Below, piece after piece: positions 44,108 to 57,200 of a stretch of DNA of 64,000 nt (position 1 is the first letter of the stretch; each line of letters opens with the position of its first letter). A model generated the notes under the pieces. It was not told the origin of the DNA and made no database searches. It was given only the letters and a program-made list of their open reading frames with translations. Made by a program: the position numbers and the translations under genes. The DNA comes from Sclerotinia nivalis (taxonomy: Eukaryota; Ascomycota; Leotiomycetes; Helotiales; Sclerotiniaceae): the NCBI GenBank assembly GCA_029531795.1, contig JAPEIS010000002.1, positions 1,178,001 to 1,242,000 on the forward strand. The letters run 5' to 3'.

Positions 44108-45813
44108 GGTTGCTGGAGGGTACTTCGTATTTTTAAGATTTATTAGAAATTCTGATGGAATATTAATATGGTAGGGATTTAAATTTCAAGCAAATCTCGT
44201 ACCTGAAGTGCGTGTTGGGATGTTGAGGATTCTTCTGTGCAGGATTCCAAAAGTGATTGTCAAGATATTGTATGAAGGTGGATAATTATAATTATACCTA
44301 ATTGCTGATATACTTGAATGATTATTAACCTTACACTAGATAGTTGAAAGCTTGCAAACATCAATGTTGACTTTCCCTATCAAGGAAGCGTTTTGATGAT
44401 GAAATGTGACATCTCCTGATCTCTCCGCATTCTTATCAGATCTCGTCTTTCGGCCCCTCATCGCCAAATAGGGTTGGGTAAAATGCAATAATATAATGGG
44501 GCATGATATCAGCTCATGAAAATATAAATAATGATTGATATTAATCATGCGTTTGACCGAATAGAGAGAGGTATTGTGGTTTTTATATATAATTAGAAAG
44601 ATTAAATGACCCACTTTCATCCATTCTGACGATTTTATTGGACGTAATTTCACGTGCATAATCTTGACCTAACACTAGGTAATTTTCAAGGCTCGAAAAC
44701 CCGTGATATTACCCCAAATTACATAATCTGCCCAATCAGATACGGCGATATCGCTCGGGCCACCATCCCACCATCCCACTATAGAACGACGATAAGCTCC
44801 TTTGGATTGCCGCTCAAGTCTCCAATCTATTCGACAGGGGCTGATTATTCTTTTTGTCATGATGCTATATGACATTCGAAAGTTTCAGGCATATCTATTA
44901 CAGCCAAGAGTCTTGCGGCAATTGAAGGCGGCAAAGCCTGACTGGAGGCGCTCACCCACCCACCGCCTTCACATCAACTTCAATTCCTTCAAGAATTGTA
45001 GATTTTTGCCAAAAGACCCCTACTTCTGCCACCCTAATCAGGTATTCCGAAAGAGTTATTGCTCCTCCGGTTCCAAAAGATCCTGCATAGGTTCTGCTTG
45101 AAGCATGTACCAAATCAAGCTGAGCTTAACCACTGGCTATTGAAAAAGCCACGCATTATGACGTTCCCCACAAGATTCCTTGTTTCGAATACCTGTCGTA
45201 CAATAATACGATGCAGCAAGGCCGGAACAGGACTATGTCTTTCTTTTTCCAGCGAGCAACTGTCCAGTGAAAAGATTGGGTAAGTAAGTATTCAGACAAG
45301 TTTGTTGTCCAGACCGATTGCGGAGAAGCTATGCTTGGGGGAAGAAGGCTCTGCTCGAAAATGATGAAAGAAAGTCAAGATATTGAGCAATACCAAACAT
45401 CCTCGAGGGTTCTGCAAAGTATGCGTACAGGGGTTTCATGCTTATCAGCTTCATGGGTCAAATTCCCCGAGGCGAAATAATTACTAATCGTACATAACTC
45501 CAGCGGGACGATATTGCTCAGGTGCGGATCAAGCAGGGGGCAAAAACCAAAGGACCTATGAGATGTCGGGTATTTGGGATGAAGTTTTGGTCATTTGGCT
45601 ATCATTTACTTGAATGAGAGTTGTCTTATCATGTTTTCATGATAAGAGACGCCTGCTTGGTACTTTATCTACATTCAGCTCTGCAAGTTAGCGGATTGTC
45701 TGATCAGGAAGAGTACAAGGCAGCCCAGACATACAAGATCTGAATATCCTTTATTCTCACACAAGATCATTCTACCTTCTATTCATTTTGATTGACCTCT
45801 GTATCCTTTCAAC
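44108..45813. other. Divergent promoter region between oxidase and permease
   Basis: 1.7 kb containing both promoters. Three GATA-type sites cluster at 45625-45670 near the permease. No coding region is supported. Confidence 0.45.
45624..45670. promoter_or_regulatory. Palindromic and clustered GATA sites in the permease promoter
   Basis: TCTTATCATG (45624-45633), TTTT loop, CATGATAAGA (45638-45647): a perfect 10-bp inverted repeat carrying two opposed TGATAAG sites. A third, AGATAA on the minus strand, lies at 45665-45670. All fall 145-190 bp before the permease ATG. Fungal nitrogen regulators of the AreA/NIT2 type bind HGATAR sites best when paired within about 30 bp, as here. Nitrogen-repressed, AreA-activated expression is a reasonable inference. 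Confidence 0.6.
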
Positions 45814-47478
45814 ATGTCGTCGGATCATAAAACAGATGACTATGAGCTCGGTCATGGCGGTAGCAAGAACGAGAGTATAGCTCAAGGCAATATCGAAGTT
45901 CACTCTGGTCAATATGAGACTGGAACTGTAGCAGAGTTTCAGGAGTTGACAGCTGTTAAACAAGGCCTACATCAACGCCATATCCAGATGATCGCACTCG
46001 CGGGAGCGATTGGTACAGGTTTATTTCTCGGGTCTGGTAGAGCAATTGCGAGATCTGGCCCTTTAGGTGCATTTCTTGGTTATTCAGTGGTTGGCATCGC
46101 TGTGTCGAGCGTAGTGTTTGCTGTTGGAGAGATGGGAGCTTTGGTTCCTCTCAACGGAGGACAAATTCGTTATGCCCAGCACTTCTTCGACCCTGCCATG
46201 TCTTTCGCCAACGGATGGAACCAAGTCTATTCATACATAGTGTCTATTCCCGCCGAGATCGTTGCCGCTGCCGTCTTGGTGGAATTCTGGACGACTATCA
46301 ACAATGCAGTCTGGATCACAGTCTTTGGTGCCCTCATGGTTATCACTTCAGTCACATTTATCAGGGTGTACGGTGAATTGGAGTTTACGTTTTCTATGCT
46401 AAAAATCATGTTGATTATCGGAATCAATGTCATGGCGCTAGTTATTACCTGTGGAGGTGCTCCAAACCACGAAACGATCGGCTTCCGTTACTGGAGAGAC
46501 CCCGGGGCTTTCGTCCAGTACTTGGGCATTGGCGGCTCTCTGGGCCGCTTTCTTGGATTTTGGACTACACTAAACAACGCTTTATACGCATATTCCGGAA
46601 TCGAGAACATTGCTGTCGCTGCTGCCGAGACCAAGAATCCGAGACGAGCAATTCCTATGGCTGCCAAGCGCATCTTTATCCGGATTTTGTTGTTCTACGT
46701 TCTGACCATCTTCATGGTCGGTCTTGTGGTTCCATCCAACGACCCTGATCTTCTCCAATCCACTGGCACCGCTTCAGAGAGCCCCTTCGTTATTGCTGCA
46801 AAAAATGCCGGGATCAAGGTTATTCCGTCGATCATCAATGCAGTTGTTCTTACCTCCGCTTGGTCTTCGGGAAACTCCAGTATGCTTGGTGGAACACGAA
46901 TTCTCTTTGGTATGGCTAAGTATGGACATGCTCCCAAAATCTTCACTTGGATGAACCGTGCCGGTGTTCCTTACGTCACGGCTGCTTTCTACTCTGTTTT
47001 TATGTGCTTGGGTTACATGACCTTATCCAGTACTGCCAGCACAGTCTTCACTTGGCTCCAGGATCTCGTTTCCATCGCGACCTTGGTAAATTGGATCTGC
47101 ATCTTACTTATCTATCTTAGATTCCTGTACGCCTGCAAAAAGCAAGGAATTGATCGCCATACTAAGCTTCCATGGGCCGCACCACTTCAGCCATACACGA
47201 CATGGGCTTCTCTAGCTCTCTTCATCATCCTCCTCTTTACGGGAGGATACGCGACTTTCATTCATGGCCAATGGAATAATGAGACTTTTGTCTCGTCATA
47301 CCTAAATATTCCACTTATCCTAATTCTGTTTTTTGGTTACAAATTCTATGCCAAGACCAAAATGGTTTCCCTAGAGGAGATGCCTATTCGTGGTTTCATT
47401 GAGATTTACCAACAAAATCCGGAACCAGAGGAAAAGCCTAAGAAGGGACTTCGAAGGTTGAATATTCTATGGTCTTAA
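45814..47478 (+). CDS. Amino-acid permease of the fungal YAT family
   Basis: A proton-coupled plasma-membrane importer of amino acids. An intronless frame of 554 residues, the normal family length. The N-terminal 45 residues are polar. The family entry motif LHQRHIQMIALAGAIGTGLF opens span 1, followed by GSGRAIARSGPLGAFLGYSV and EMGALVPLNGG (substrate loop of spans 2-3). FWTTLNNALYAYSGIENIAV with AAAETKNPRRAIP marks the span 6-7 region, and SAWSSGNSSMLGGTRILFGM span 8. Twelve hydrophobic spans are visible and the cytosolic tail is basic. It resembles fungal general or proline-type permeases; specificity cannot be read. The start context is AACATGTCG and the promoter has paired GATA sites. Divergent from the FAD oxidase. 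Confidence 0.95.
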   Translation: MSSDHKTDDYELGHGGSKNESIAQGNIEVHSGQYETGTVAEFQELTAVKQGLHQRHIQMIALAGAIGTGLFLGSGRAIARSGPLGAFLGYSVVGIAVSSVVFAVGEMGALVPLNGGQIRYAQHFFDPAMSFANGWNQVYSYIVSIPAEIVAAAVLVEFWTTINNAVWITVFGALMVITSVTFIRVYGELEFTFSMLKIMLIIGINVMALVITCGGAPNHETIGFRYWRDPGAFVQYLGIGGSLGRFLGFWTTLNNALYAYSGIENIAVAAAETKNPRRAIPMAAKRIFIRILLFYVLTIFMVGLVVPSNDPDLLQSTGTASESPFVIAAKNAGIKVIPSIINAVVLTSAWSSGNSSMLGGTRILFGMAKYGHAPKIFTWMNRAGVPYVTAAFYSVFMCLGYMTLSSTASTVFTWLQDLVSIATLVNWICILLIYLRFLYACKKQGIDRHTKLPWAAPLQPYTTWASLALFIILLFTGGYATFIHGQWNNETFVSSYLNIPLILILFFGYKFYAKTKMVSLEEMPIRGFIEIYQQNPEPEEKPKKGLRRLNILWS

Positions 47479-48848
47479 GACCTTCAGCAGCGTTTTTGTG
47501 ATATACAGTTATTACCATTGTCATAGTTTATTGAGCGAGATAGAATCACAGGTATATGCCGCAACGATTTAGATCCAGACTTTTGTTGAAACCGGCTGGG
47601 ATGTGTTATAATTATAGTCCTAAAATATCTCATTTATTCATTGATCCTATCATCTTTTGACTTTGACCTGTCATGATTTCTACGAATCCGATTTTCCAGC
47701 GCAGCCCTTTGGGAGTTCTACCCGTTTTTTAAAGCAACTAATCAACTATCAACTATGCTATATTACGGAATAGCCGCTGATATTGACGGCCGATCCGCTA
47801 GAGCTTCCCTGTCGATGAATTGATATACTTTTATCCTTAGGCATGGTTAACATAGGGGTAGATAAGAACATGATCAAATTGAGCTGGCGGGAAAGTAGAG
47901 TTGAGTTGGTTATATAATTTTAGATATGATTATCAATATTTACTTTGATTAAAATATTATTTATTTATATGAGGACGTATGTATAATCTTTTAATAATGT
48001 AGATCGTCTAACCCGATAGAAAAGTTAGATAAGTATTCACATCCGAAGCTTATCCGACCCGAACCCCTGATGGAGCGATATAGATGCTATATTTATGATA
48101 AGATATCAATCAGAGCGTATCAAAAAAGTGTTATAAATAAAAGATGTGATAATAAAAAGATACAAGATACTACAGATAAGAAGATAGTTTAAATGGGATA
48201 TTCATCATCGGTGATTTAGCCCTTATTGTTGGTTTAAACACCGAGAGTGATTGTGGAGAAATGGATGAGGGGTATGCATCAAAGTGAGATAAGATCTTCT
48301 CCATTATCAATTTGAATTAAGATGGATTTAGATAACTTATCCCAAGGGATATTCGGGTTTCGGATTAGATCGGATAGGTTGTTAGATTGCATTTGCTGTA
48401 GGGTTTGGTTACTTGTGCGGCCAGAAAGAGTACGGAGATAGTGCTAATGGTGTTAATGCGGGGAACACTTTATTGCGAATTACAGCATGCAAATCATGTG
48501 TCTGTCCGCAATCAGACACACGTAGGTGGGATAATATGATCAAACCAAAATATTCAGAGTATCTTGTCATTACCTATATCGGACATTGAATGACACACAT
48601 TTGAGTCATAAAAGTTACAGTTTAGTAGAAATTATATATACCTGGATGGAGGGAAAAGTACGAATGATATCATCCACCCGTGAAACAAAATAAACGTATC
48701 ATCTCGAGCTCATTCTGCACTTCAATTCAGATCAACGACTACAAATCTTCACATCACAATCATTAATCAGTGTAAAGCACTTCAATCCCCGATCCAGCAA
48801 GCAACAACCACTAAATATAAAAGTACAAAAATCCAAAAAAGAGACAAA
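47479..48848. other. AT-rich gene-free region upstream of the HAD gene
   Basis: 1.4 kb. The part 47880-48200 is very A/T-rich with many GATA/TATC words and looks like decayed sequence. Further AGATAA/TTATC words lie at 48170-48360. It holds the permease 3' UTR and the HAD promoter; no gene is seen. Confidence 0.4.
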
Positions 48849-49574
48849 ATGGGCGGCCAAAAGCACATCGTCTTCGACATCGTGGGCACCTGCGTATCCT
48901 TCGACGAATACCACGCCCAAATCGAGCAAGCCATCGGCCCCCAACTCCGCACCCACAACATCACCGCCAAATTCTTCGGCTACAGCTGGATGACGGCATC
49001 CGAGCTAGAATTCACATTCCTCTCCATATCCGAACGATACAAGCCGTACAACGGCATCCTGGAAGCCACCTTCTACCGCACGTTATGGTTTGCGGGAGTC
49101 GAGGATCCGCGGGCTTTGTGCACGGATGAGGAGATGAAGGCGTGTGTTCGGGGTTACTCTGAATTACGGTTGAGAGCAGGCGCGAAAGAGTGTTTTGAGA
49201 TTTTGGAGAAGGGAGGGTTTAAAGTGTGGTTATTGACCACGGCTGATCTGAAGCGTGTTCAAGGTTATTTTTCCAGGGGAGGTATTGAGATGCCTGCGGA
49301 AAATTTCATATCGTGCGATAGTTTTGGAGTGGCCAAACCGGCGCTAGCGGCGTATAGAAATGCGTTGGAGAAATTTGCTCCGGATGATGAGGCGTGGTTT
49401 GCGGCTGCGCATATGTGGGATGTGTCTGCTGCGAAGAAGGTTGGGTTTAAGGGTGCTTATTGTACGGAGTATGAGAAGGAGTCGTGTATTGAAATTTATG
49501 ATACCGAGATGGATGTTATGGCTGATAGTTTGCCGGAGATGGCGGAGAAGGTTGTAAAGGCTGCTTCTTCATGA
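48849..49574 (+). CDS. HAD-superfamily hydrolase, 2-haloacid dehalogenase type
   Basis: A 241-residue intronless protein of the L-2-haloacid dehalogenase branch of the HAD superfamily, which hydrolyses through an aspartyl-enzyme ester. Motif I is IVFDIVGT with nucleophile D10. Motif II is VWLLTTADL (Thr). Motif III Lys is in FGVAKPALAAY. The last motif is AAAHMWDVSAAKKVGF with the metal-side Asp. The helical cap lies between motif I and about residue 110 (YSWMTASELEFTFLSISERY). All core residues are present. Fungal members are widespread and mostly of unknown substrate; dehalogenation, phosphatase activity or defence against haloacids are all possible. It starts ACAAAATGGGC. The 5' third of the frame is notably GC-rich compared with the flanking AT-rich DNA, as is usual for coding sequence here. 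Confidence 0.9.
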   Translation: MGGQKHIVFDIVGTCVSFDEYHAQIEQAIGPQLRTHNITAKFFGYSWMTASELEFTFLSISERYKPYNGILEATFYRTLWFAGVEDPRALCTDEEMKACVRGYSELRLRAGAKECFEILEKGGFKVWLLTTADLKRVQGYFSRGGIEMPAENFISCDSFGVAKPALAAYRNALEKFAPDDEAWFAAAHMWDVSAAKKVGFKGAYCTEYEKESCIEIYDTEMDVMADSLPEMAEKVVKAASS

Positions 49575-50766
49575 AGTACGGTAACATTCAATTCAATAAA
49601 ATCCAACAACGACACTATCATGAGCAACGAGAAAAAATTAGGGCATCGAAATTAGATCTGTGATATGAAAATATTGTTCTATGCTTAATTCAATTCGCAT
49701 TTGAGATTGTGCTCCTCATCTCACCAATCCTTAGTGATGAGGGGTTTTCCGGCAATCCCCATCCGACTCTCCTCTAAATTTACACCACCACCTTCTGCCA
49801 CCTCCTCACAAATCTCTCGCTCACTCTTCCATTCCTCCATCCATCCTTACCTCCACCCCCTTCCCCCCTTCCACGCAAGCCCAGCACAAAATTTCCAGCC
49901 AAACATCCACAGCCTACCTTACATCTCCACCCTCCTAATGTCATTATTGTGTTTAGAATACAATCTCCCATGGCAATTAAATACCGAGTTCGGTAGAAAG
50001 TGAACGTAGAAATATGATATTAGGCGGTATATAGCATTGTTTACATTTTCGAAATCGATCCCCGTGGTCTATCTCAACACCCATAAGAAAGCTGGTTAAG
50101 GGGGCGTATTGGGGTCTGATCAATGCATTTCACTTGTTCACATTCACCAAACCAAGACACAACGTAAAAAGTCATCGCCGTACTTATTTGTATAGTGTGA
50201 TATCAATGATAATAGCTAGGTTTCTCGACCAGCAATATTTACATATATCTACACCTCTTGGCGATCGAATATACATACAATATTTCACCGCCTTTCTGTC
50301 CTCGAGGTCCCTCCCTTCATCAATAAAGTCCTCGTATCAGCGCACTTCTATTCGCCGACTAATGCAATGCAATGCGAAATAAAGCAAACCAGTGCCACGC
50401 TTATTATGCTCAAAAAGCCACCTCCCAAAAAAGTAAAGAGAAAAGAGAAAATCTGGGTATCCATCCATCATCCAAATGTACTGTATTCCCCCAGCCCCCC
50501 AGCAGCACCCCAAAATCCTCCAATCCAATGAAATTGTGTACAAAAGAAAAGTATAACCATAGAAATGATAGTAGCCGGATAAATGCTTATTTAACGCCGT
50601 TCCTTTTGTATTTTTCGTTGCCGTTCCTGGTCCAATCTAATGTAAAAACTTGGAAACTTGAAAATATTTCTGTCGGTATGCTAGCCGTAAAGTTGTAATC
50701 TGTGTCGTAGGTGTGCAAATCGATTGGTCCTCGCTATTTCCACTTGAATAAAGAACACGTTATTCC
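49575..50766. other. Convergent gene-free region
   Basis: 1.2 kb between the 3' ends of the HAD gene and the large leftward gene. Pyrimidine-rich stretches occur at 49780-49940. No gene is supported. Confidence 0.4.
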
Positions 50767-53700
50767 TCAAATACCAGCCCCAACTGGTACTCTCTGCATG
50801 ATAATAGGCACATCACTAAAATCCAACCCCCACTCTTTGGACACTTCAACCCCCTTTCTCCCTCCTTTATTCATCATCCCGCCGTTCCTGATTCCCGCGC
50901 TCCCACCTAAGCCGTAGCCGGGCTCAAATCCATATCCCAGGCCTCCTGCATATCGATCTAGTACTAACATATCCTGCGTTGAATTTCCCATTTCTGGAAT
51001 CGGTTGAGGTTCTTCCAAGTATGGAGCATCGTATTCGTTGTTCGGGGTATCGCCAGAGAGCTCATGAAGATTAGTAAAAGAACCGTACGTATGGTCGTAT
51101 GCCCCCGCATGAATCTCCCATTCCTTTTCACTATACACACTCGCGGTCCTTGAACTCTTTCCCGAGTTATTATGGACATCAAAACTGAAGTGATGAGGGG
51201 GGATAGGTCGATGATACTGTGTAGCTGGCCTAACGCTCTGAGATCTAATTTTAGATGGTCTTTCGGAATAACCAATCTGAAGTTGTGCAGGCAGGTCTTG
51301 CTGTTCTGGCGAATCAAACCAGAGTTCTTGCCCCGATGCTACCGATGCTTGGCTTGTTACCTCTCGAATGCCATGAGGAGTATGTGATGTTGGGGCTGCT
51401 GTAATCGGCTTTCTTTGTGGAGAAATTTGTATTTCCGGCGACATTGGCTGTGGCAAAGATTGTTCCACAGATGGAAATCCTAATTTTGGCAAGACCAATT
51501 GTCCCGAAGCAGGAACCGGGACGGAATTTCGTTGAGTCTGGAAAGAAACAGGCGGAGGACTATTAACCCTACTAGTTCTTGCTATGGATAATCTCTTCGC
51601 ATCGTCTTCGGCCGTTCGTCTTTGTGATGGTAAATCTCGAAGAGTGAATGTTGAGCCTGATGAAGTCGTCCTTGAGCTCGGTCCAGTACTATCATTATCG
51701 AATGGATTGCCGCCAACAAGCTTGTTGTAAGATTCTTGGTGGTCGTTGATATGAGGCCTCGATAGTGGAGGTTCCTCAGATTGAGATCGAATGAGATTGA
51801 CGTGCGTAGATTGAAGTTGCGCAGTCATGCTTGTCGTCCCTGGTGCAGGTGTGCCCCTTGGCGCAGCCCTCGGAGGTGTCTTTTCCATTGCTGTAAGTGC
51901 CAAATCATAAGGAGACCCCCCCAGGCTGTTCTTGATTGTCTCGAAAGATGTGACATGATTTTCAAAATCTGTCTGGTCTTCCTGTGGATATGTATTCAAG
52001 GAGGTGGGAGTGTGATACGGTTGTAATGTGTATCGATTTCTTGGTGTAGAGGGAGCTGATGGAGCACACGAATGTCTTCGTACGTTTGGTGGCTTCCAGC
52101 CAGTGTGGTAATCCTCTTCTGGGATGGATGTAGGAATAGGAGGGATTGCATTGTGTAGTATATTGTATGTGGACTCTATTTCAGCAGGCTCAAGTGACAT
52201 GATCGTAGTAATAGTCTCTTTCGAACTGACCCTCCGCATTGCTTTGTATCCCATGATTTCATCCACTCTTTCGCTATGTTGATATGAAGCTGCAGAAGGT
52301 AAGTGCTTCTCACTATGTGATCGAGATTGCGCTGTAAATCCTGGACCACCCGAGTAATAAGATTGTGGGCGTTGTCTCTGCATTTCCCACTGCGAGCTTG
52401 GATATTCGCCTGCAGCGAAGGTTTGAGGTTGATGCGGAACTACTGGCATGCTCTGTCGATGATACATAGGCGTTGGCTGTGAAATTTGAGCTTGATAACC
52501 TAAACTTGGCGAAGAGACATTGTTCAACCTTGTCGTTCTCTGAGATTCCGGACTAATCATAGGAATAGCGTGATTGGCAGGGCCATGTGAATGATTGAAG
52601 AACTGATTTTCGCTCGGGACGTCACTGTATGTCTGATATAGATTATGAGGCAGAGATTCTTTGGTTGAAGCACGTGGTGCTTCTGTTGTCTTGAGAGATA
52701 TTCTTGTCGGCAAAACTAGCCCGGTTGAGTTCCGTTCAGATGTAGATGAGTTATATCCACTGTCTGTCTTTGCCAGTGGCTTCAATATCATATCTCGTGG
52801 ACCTTGAATCCGGTCTACTTGCTGTTCTGGTGTAGCAGGCGACGGGCCGTAACCGGAGTCAAATGAACGATTATCATTACTGGAAGAAGGCTCAAGTGTA
52901 GGTGTAGACATTTCATCCTCAAACAAGTCATCATCTACACCAGTGTTCTTGCTCGTAGCTTGTAATGATGGAGATCCGACAGGACTTGCAACAAAAGAAA
53001 ATGGGCTCAATTGAGGAGGAAGGGCCAGAGAATGAACATCAGTGGGTGACAATGGAGAGTTGAGAGTAGATGTATTATCTGGGATTTTGATGGTCAGAGA
53101 ATCATGAGAACTGTTTTCAGTAGAAGGTTGTGGGAAAGAAGTTGGTGCCCAAGGACGTTTCATAGCTTCTGCGGGAACAGAAATGGTGTAGCTTCGATGA
53201 GCAATACCTTGAACTTTGGAGCTTGCTTTCAGAGTAGCAATATGTTGATCATTGTGTGGGAGACTGGCTCTTCTTTCGTCGGCACTAGGCGTAGGACTTG
53301 CTGAACCATTTGTAATTCTCAATGAACCAAGCTGAAATGAACCAATATGGCCAAGGTCATTAGGAGTCGAAGTACGTGCCCCATGATTTTCATTATCCAC
53401 ATTTGTCCTTAATGTCAGAGGTGACACTGACCATTTTCCAATGTTGTGGTATGAAACAGGAATATGATTTTGGAAAGATTGCGGATTCGATGTAATGCTA
53501 GGTCTTGTCGCTACACCATGTTGAAGAAGAGACTTTCGGCGAATTGGGGCATATATCGCAGGATCTGATTGAGTTCTTTGACAAAATGGGTCTGACAACT
53601 GCCAATCCATTTCTCCAAAATGTTGCCCAGCCAAACCCGTTGCAATATTTATAGAATCTGGTCTCGGAGAAAGCGCTTCAGATACAAGAGAAAGTCGATT

Positions 53701-54251
53701 ATTATTATTATTATTCGATGCAAATGAAACATGTGGAAGCGATTTTCGCGAACGATGGAAAGATGGTCTAAGATTTTAATGAGCACTTTATATATGCAGC
53801 ATCTAGAAAGGACTTACCTAGGATTTGGAGCAACCCAAGGCTTTTCCTCTGTTGCCTCGACGGTAACAGAGTTTAAGGAATCACTTCTTGTAAACCTGGC
53901 AGTAGTCATTGGCGGTGAAACATTCGGTACACTATCGACATTAACATCCAGTTGAGTGTTCCCCATATCCTTCCTTGAGCTCCTTGACCTGAAGATACTC
54001 ATTCTCTTCTTCTTCTTCTTAGGTGTTGGTTCTGATATATGTTCAAGAGATTCCGTCTCAAGAACACTGTCCAGCTTGCCATGAGGAAGAATTGAAGTAG
54101 CTGCAGCTACAATGCCTTTTCCATTAACGGAATTTCGACGACTCGGATTAGGGCTATTGGAGTTCGATAGAGGTGGCCCGGTAGGCTTAGTTTTCGGTTT
54201 CGATAACTTCTTACCCCGCCTTGGGCCCTGTACTGATTGGCTGTTTCCCAT
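50767..54251 (-). CDS. Large disordered fungal protein with N-myristoylation-type start
   Basis: 1144 residues in two exons, 54251-53818 and 53767-50767; the 50-bp intron runs GTAAGT to TTAG and the join restores AGA (NPR then PSFHRSRKS). The N terminus MGNSQSVQGPRRGKKLSKPK fits an N-myristoylation signal (G2, S6) followed by a basic patch, a combination that usually places proteins at membranes. Nearly all the rest is low complexity, rich in Ser, Pro, Thr, Asn and Gln. It contains many SP/TP sites, SDSLNS- and DSGY-type motifs (FDSGYGPSPA, KTDSGYNSS), a Lys run (KKKKKRMSIFRSRSSRK) and an Asn6 run. A short conserved-looking end (WGLDFSDVPIIMQRVPVG) closes it. I know no catalytic domain. A membrane-tethered scaffold or kinase substrate is a fair inference. 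The family seems fungal-specific. Confidence 0.75.
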
Positions 54252-57200
54252 GATTGTTGCAGAGGAACGAGAATTGAAGTCGAGAAGGCTGAACTTTAGT
54301 TATTATACATCTGAAGATGTATATTATATTGCTTCCATTTCGTTCAGATTATAATTTACCAAGATCCCGGATTTTGCAATATAGGGCAGATTGATTAGAA
54401 TAGAGTTCTGCTGCCGTTAGATTAGAAGAAGGTGGAGGAGGAAGGAGAGGAGGTCGAGGGTTTGGACATAAATGGTGATATGCCTTGTTGTATATTTCAA
54501 TTCTCAATACGAAGAGAAGAAGAAGGCACGATTTCATTGGAGAGTAGTACAGGGGTTTATTCAAGGATTAAATGTTGGTTAGAAGCCTTGACAAGGTTTC
54601 GTAGCTTTATACCATGTTAATAGAAATGGGGTATTTTTTGAAAGGTATCAAGGATATTAGAGGAGTTAGAGGAGTTCAGATGCGATCATTGCCAATGAAA
54701 ATCAGGAACAAAACAGGTTAAAATGTGAAAATTGCTTCTTTAGGGTTAAGTGAATATAAAAATTATGCGCCAACCGATTTGTGCATGGATTTCGTACTTG
54801 TCGAACTGTTCAAAATGCGCTTGAATGGTGTTTCAGAGGGATGCAGAAAAAAAAGATGCAACATCACCAATTTGTATGGGCATTTTCTGTACTCGCGGCC
54901 CAGAATCGTTAAGTGTTACTGGCGGTATGTATAAAATCAATTATCGTTGGCTTAGTTTACATCGGAACATGCGTCAAAGCTGACGACGGTCTGAGTAACG
55001 GGATGAGGAAATAATATCTTGATTTTTGAGTGGCTGGCGTAGTAGACTGGTGAAGGCAAAGAACGAGGTTTGACATACGATGGGTTGATGTCACGGTTCA
55101 CGATAATGCATCAAATTAGTTAAAGCTTTAAGCATGGAAAAGAGACCACTTTCGTGCTCGGACGAAACATCATTCATTAGTGGTCCTTTATGATATCTAA
55201 TAAATTAATATTTGCATCATCTTTGTTAATATTGAGGAAGCAATTATTACCGCGACATATTCATATCCATATCCACGATAGCGTAAGCTGGCTGCTGTAC
55301 CAAGCATCCCGACAGACACAGTGCCGCACTGCCACTGAATGAAGCCATCAGGCCATTCTCTCTCTACTTTCTCAATCCACGGTACGTTCGAACGATATCG
55401 AGTATCTCGAATACGTATTCGTTCCCCTCTGTCTTCCCCAATATTAAACAATCTCCGCAAAGCTACAAACTACTTCTTCTCATTTGATTCTCCATCATCC
55501 CACCGTCGTCCTTCACCACTATCCTCACACCAACACATTCAAACATCACAGCCTCGTTCTCTAGAGCGGTAAATACTTGGTCGTTGCGGTCAAGGATTCA
55601 AGAGGAACGACCAGGTTATAACTGAGCTAATGTATGCTAAATGTGGAGATATATATCCAATTGGAATCTTCAAACCTCGACGGATAGAAAAAGATCGGCT
55701 TGGCTGATGCATTTGCATTAGCGAGCAGCATAAGTTTTGGTGGCATTTACTTTAATGAACGAATCCTTCTCAACTTTGTCAAGGATTCAAGATAATTAAA
55801 GAGGTTGGCCCCGCACGGAGTGGCTGAGGAATTAGTATCTATTTATCCTTTCCACCCATTCACTCCATGGCGCGTCAAATTTATCAGTGGAACAACTTCA
55901 TTTTTTCTTTGTACAAGTGGATTCTGGAAATTCATTCTCTCCACTTTCAAAAGCTTGAAGACCGCCATTCAGATTGTGACTAGATCCATTTTTACCGTTT
56001 ATTTGCTATTTTCAGATATTTCGATCGCGATAAGTTCAACCAAGATGAGAGATCCTTGCGGCTGAGTACATAATTTCGATATTCATCGATTGCTTAAAAT
56101 TATTATGATCCTTTTATCTGTCGCGCGCTTCTAGTTTTCGTACAAATCAACCTTGGTGAAGAAGGAGAACAAGCCGCTCTCCTTAAAATGATGCTTTAGC
56201 TACTCTTGGTATTCATCTTATAGAACGCGGGACGAGACCTAAAATTTGAGTCTTATCACGAGTAGTTTTGCAGGCGAAACCCCGTCTATCATGTAGACAT
56301 GATACGCATATCATCGCCAAGTCTGACGTTCTTTCAATAGTACCGAGATATACTCCGTACTTTTCATTATCACTCGAGCCAGACTATACTTGAGACACTT
56401 TTGGACAATTTGCTGGTTTAGATTTGGTTCTTATGGGCTATGAAAGATACACACGACAGATCAACAGTCTCCTTTCCTAATTCTCAAATGATATTCATGA
56501 ATTTGAATTATTACTGGAGCTACAAACAACCTTTGAACACGCAATGGAGAGCGTATTAATGCAAGCCAACGACCAGAATTCGTGAAATTTGACTATGGTA
56601 GCAATAGCGTATTCACAGATACCCCTTCATCCTGTTTTCAATTTGGATGAAGCTAAGCGAAAGCAGCACCTAGCGCCCAAAATGAGGTTAATTCTATCAC
56701 TAGCTACCTAACCATTGTAAACGATAAGCTCACGGTCCATAACATCAAGCCATACCGGTACTCTGGATGTATCTACCGATTCAACTTAGAGAGCATTTAA
56801 ATAATTTCCTAGAAACTATTGTATGTAGATATTTTACTATTAAATAGTGCAGATTTCTAGATATCGTTGCTTGGTTACCTCCGTAGACGAAAAGGTAGAT
56901 CATCGGGGAATTTTCTCCAACTAGAAATTGTCGTGGAAACCCAAAATAGCACAAAATAGCATAACATGCAAAGCTCAACACATCAGTTTAATCATTGCAA
57001 TCAGGCCAAAATATCGTGAGCTCATTATCAGCTTTTGGATAAATTAAACGTTTCTGAGACACATTAACGTCACGATCTGCACAATTGCATTCGGTGAGGG
57101 TAACGGTGTTTCGAACGCGCTCTCGAATACTACCCAAAGAGCAAGTCTCAAATAGTTCAAATCATGATAATTTACGACGAAGCATTAAAGTTCAGCTGTC

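Noticed and set aside
55805..56065. 86-codon plus-strand frame in the gene-poor region
   Set aside because: No ATG at the frame start and no family features; hydrophobic text alone is not enough.
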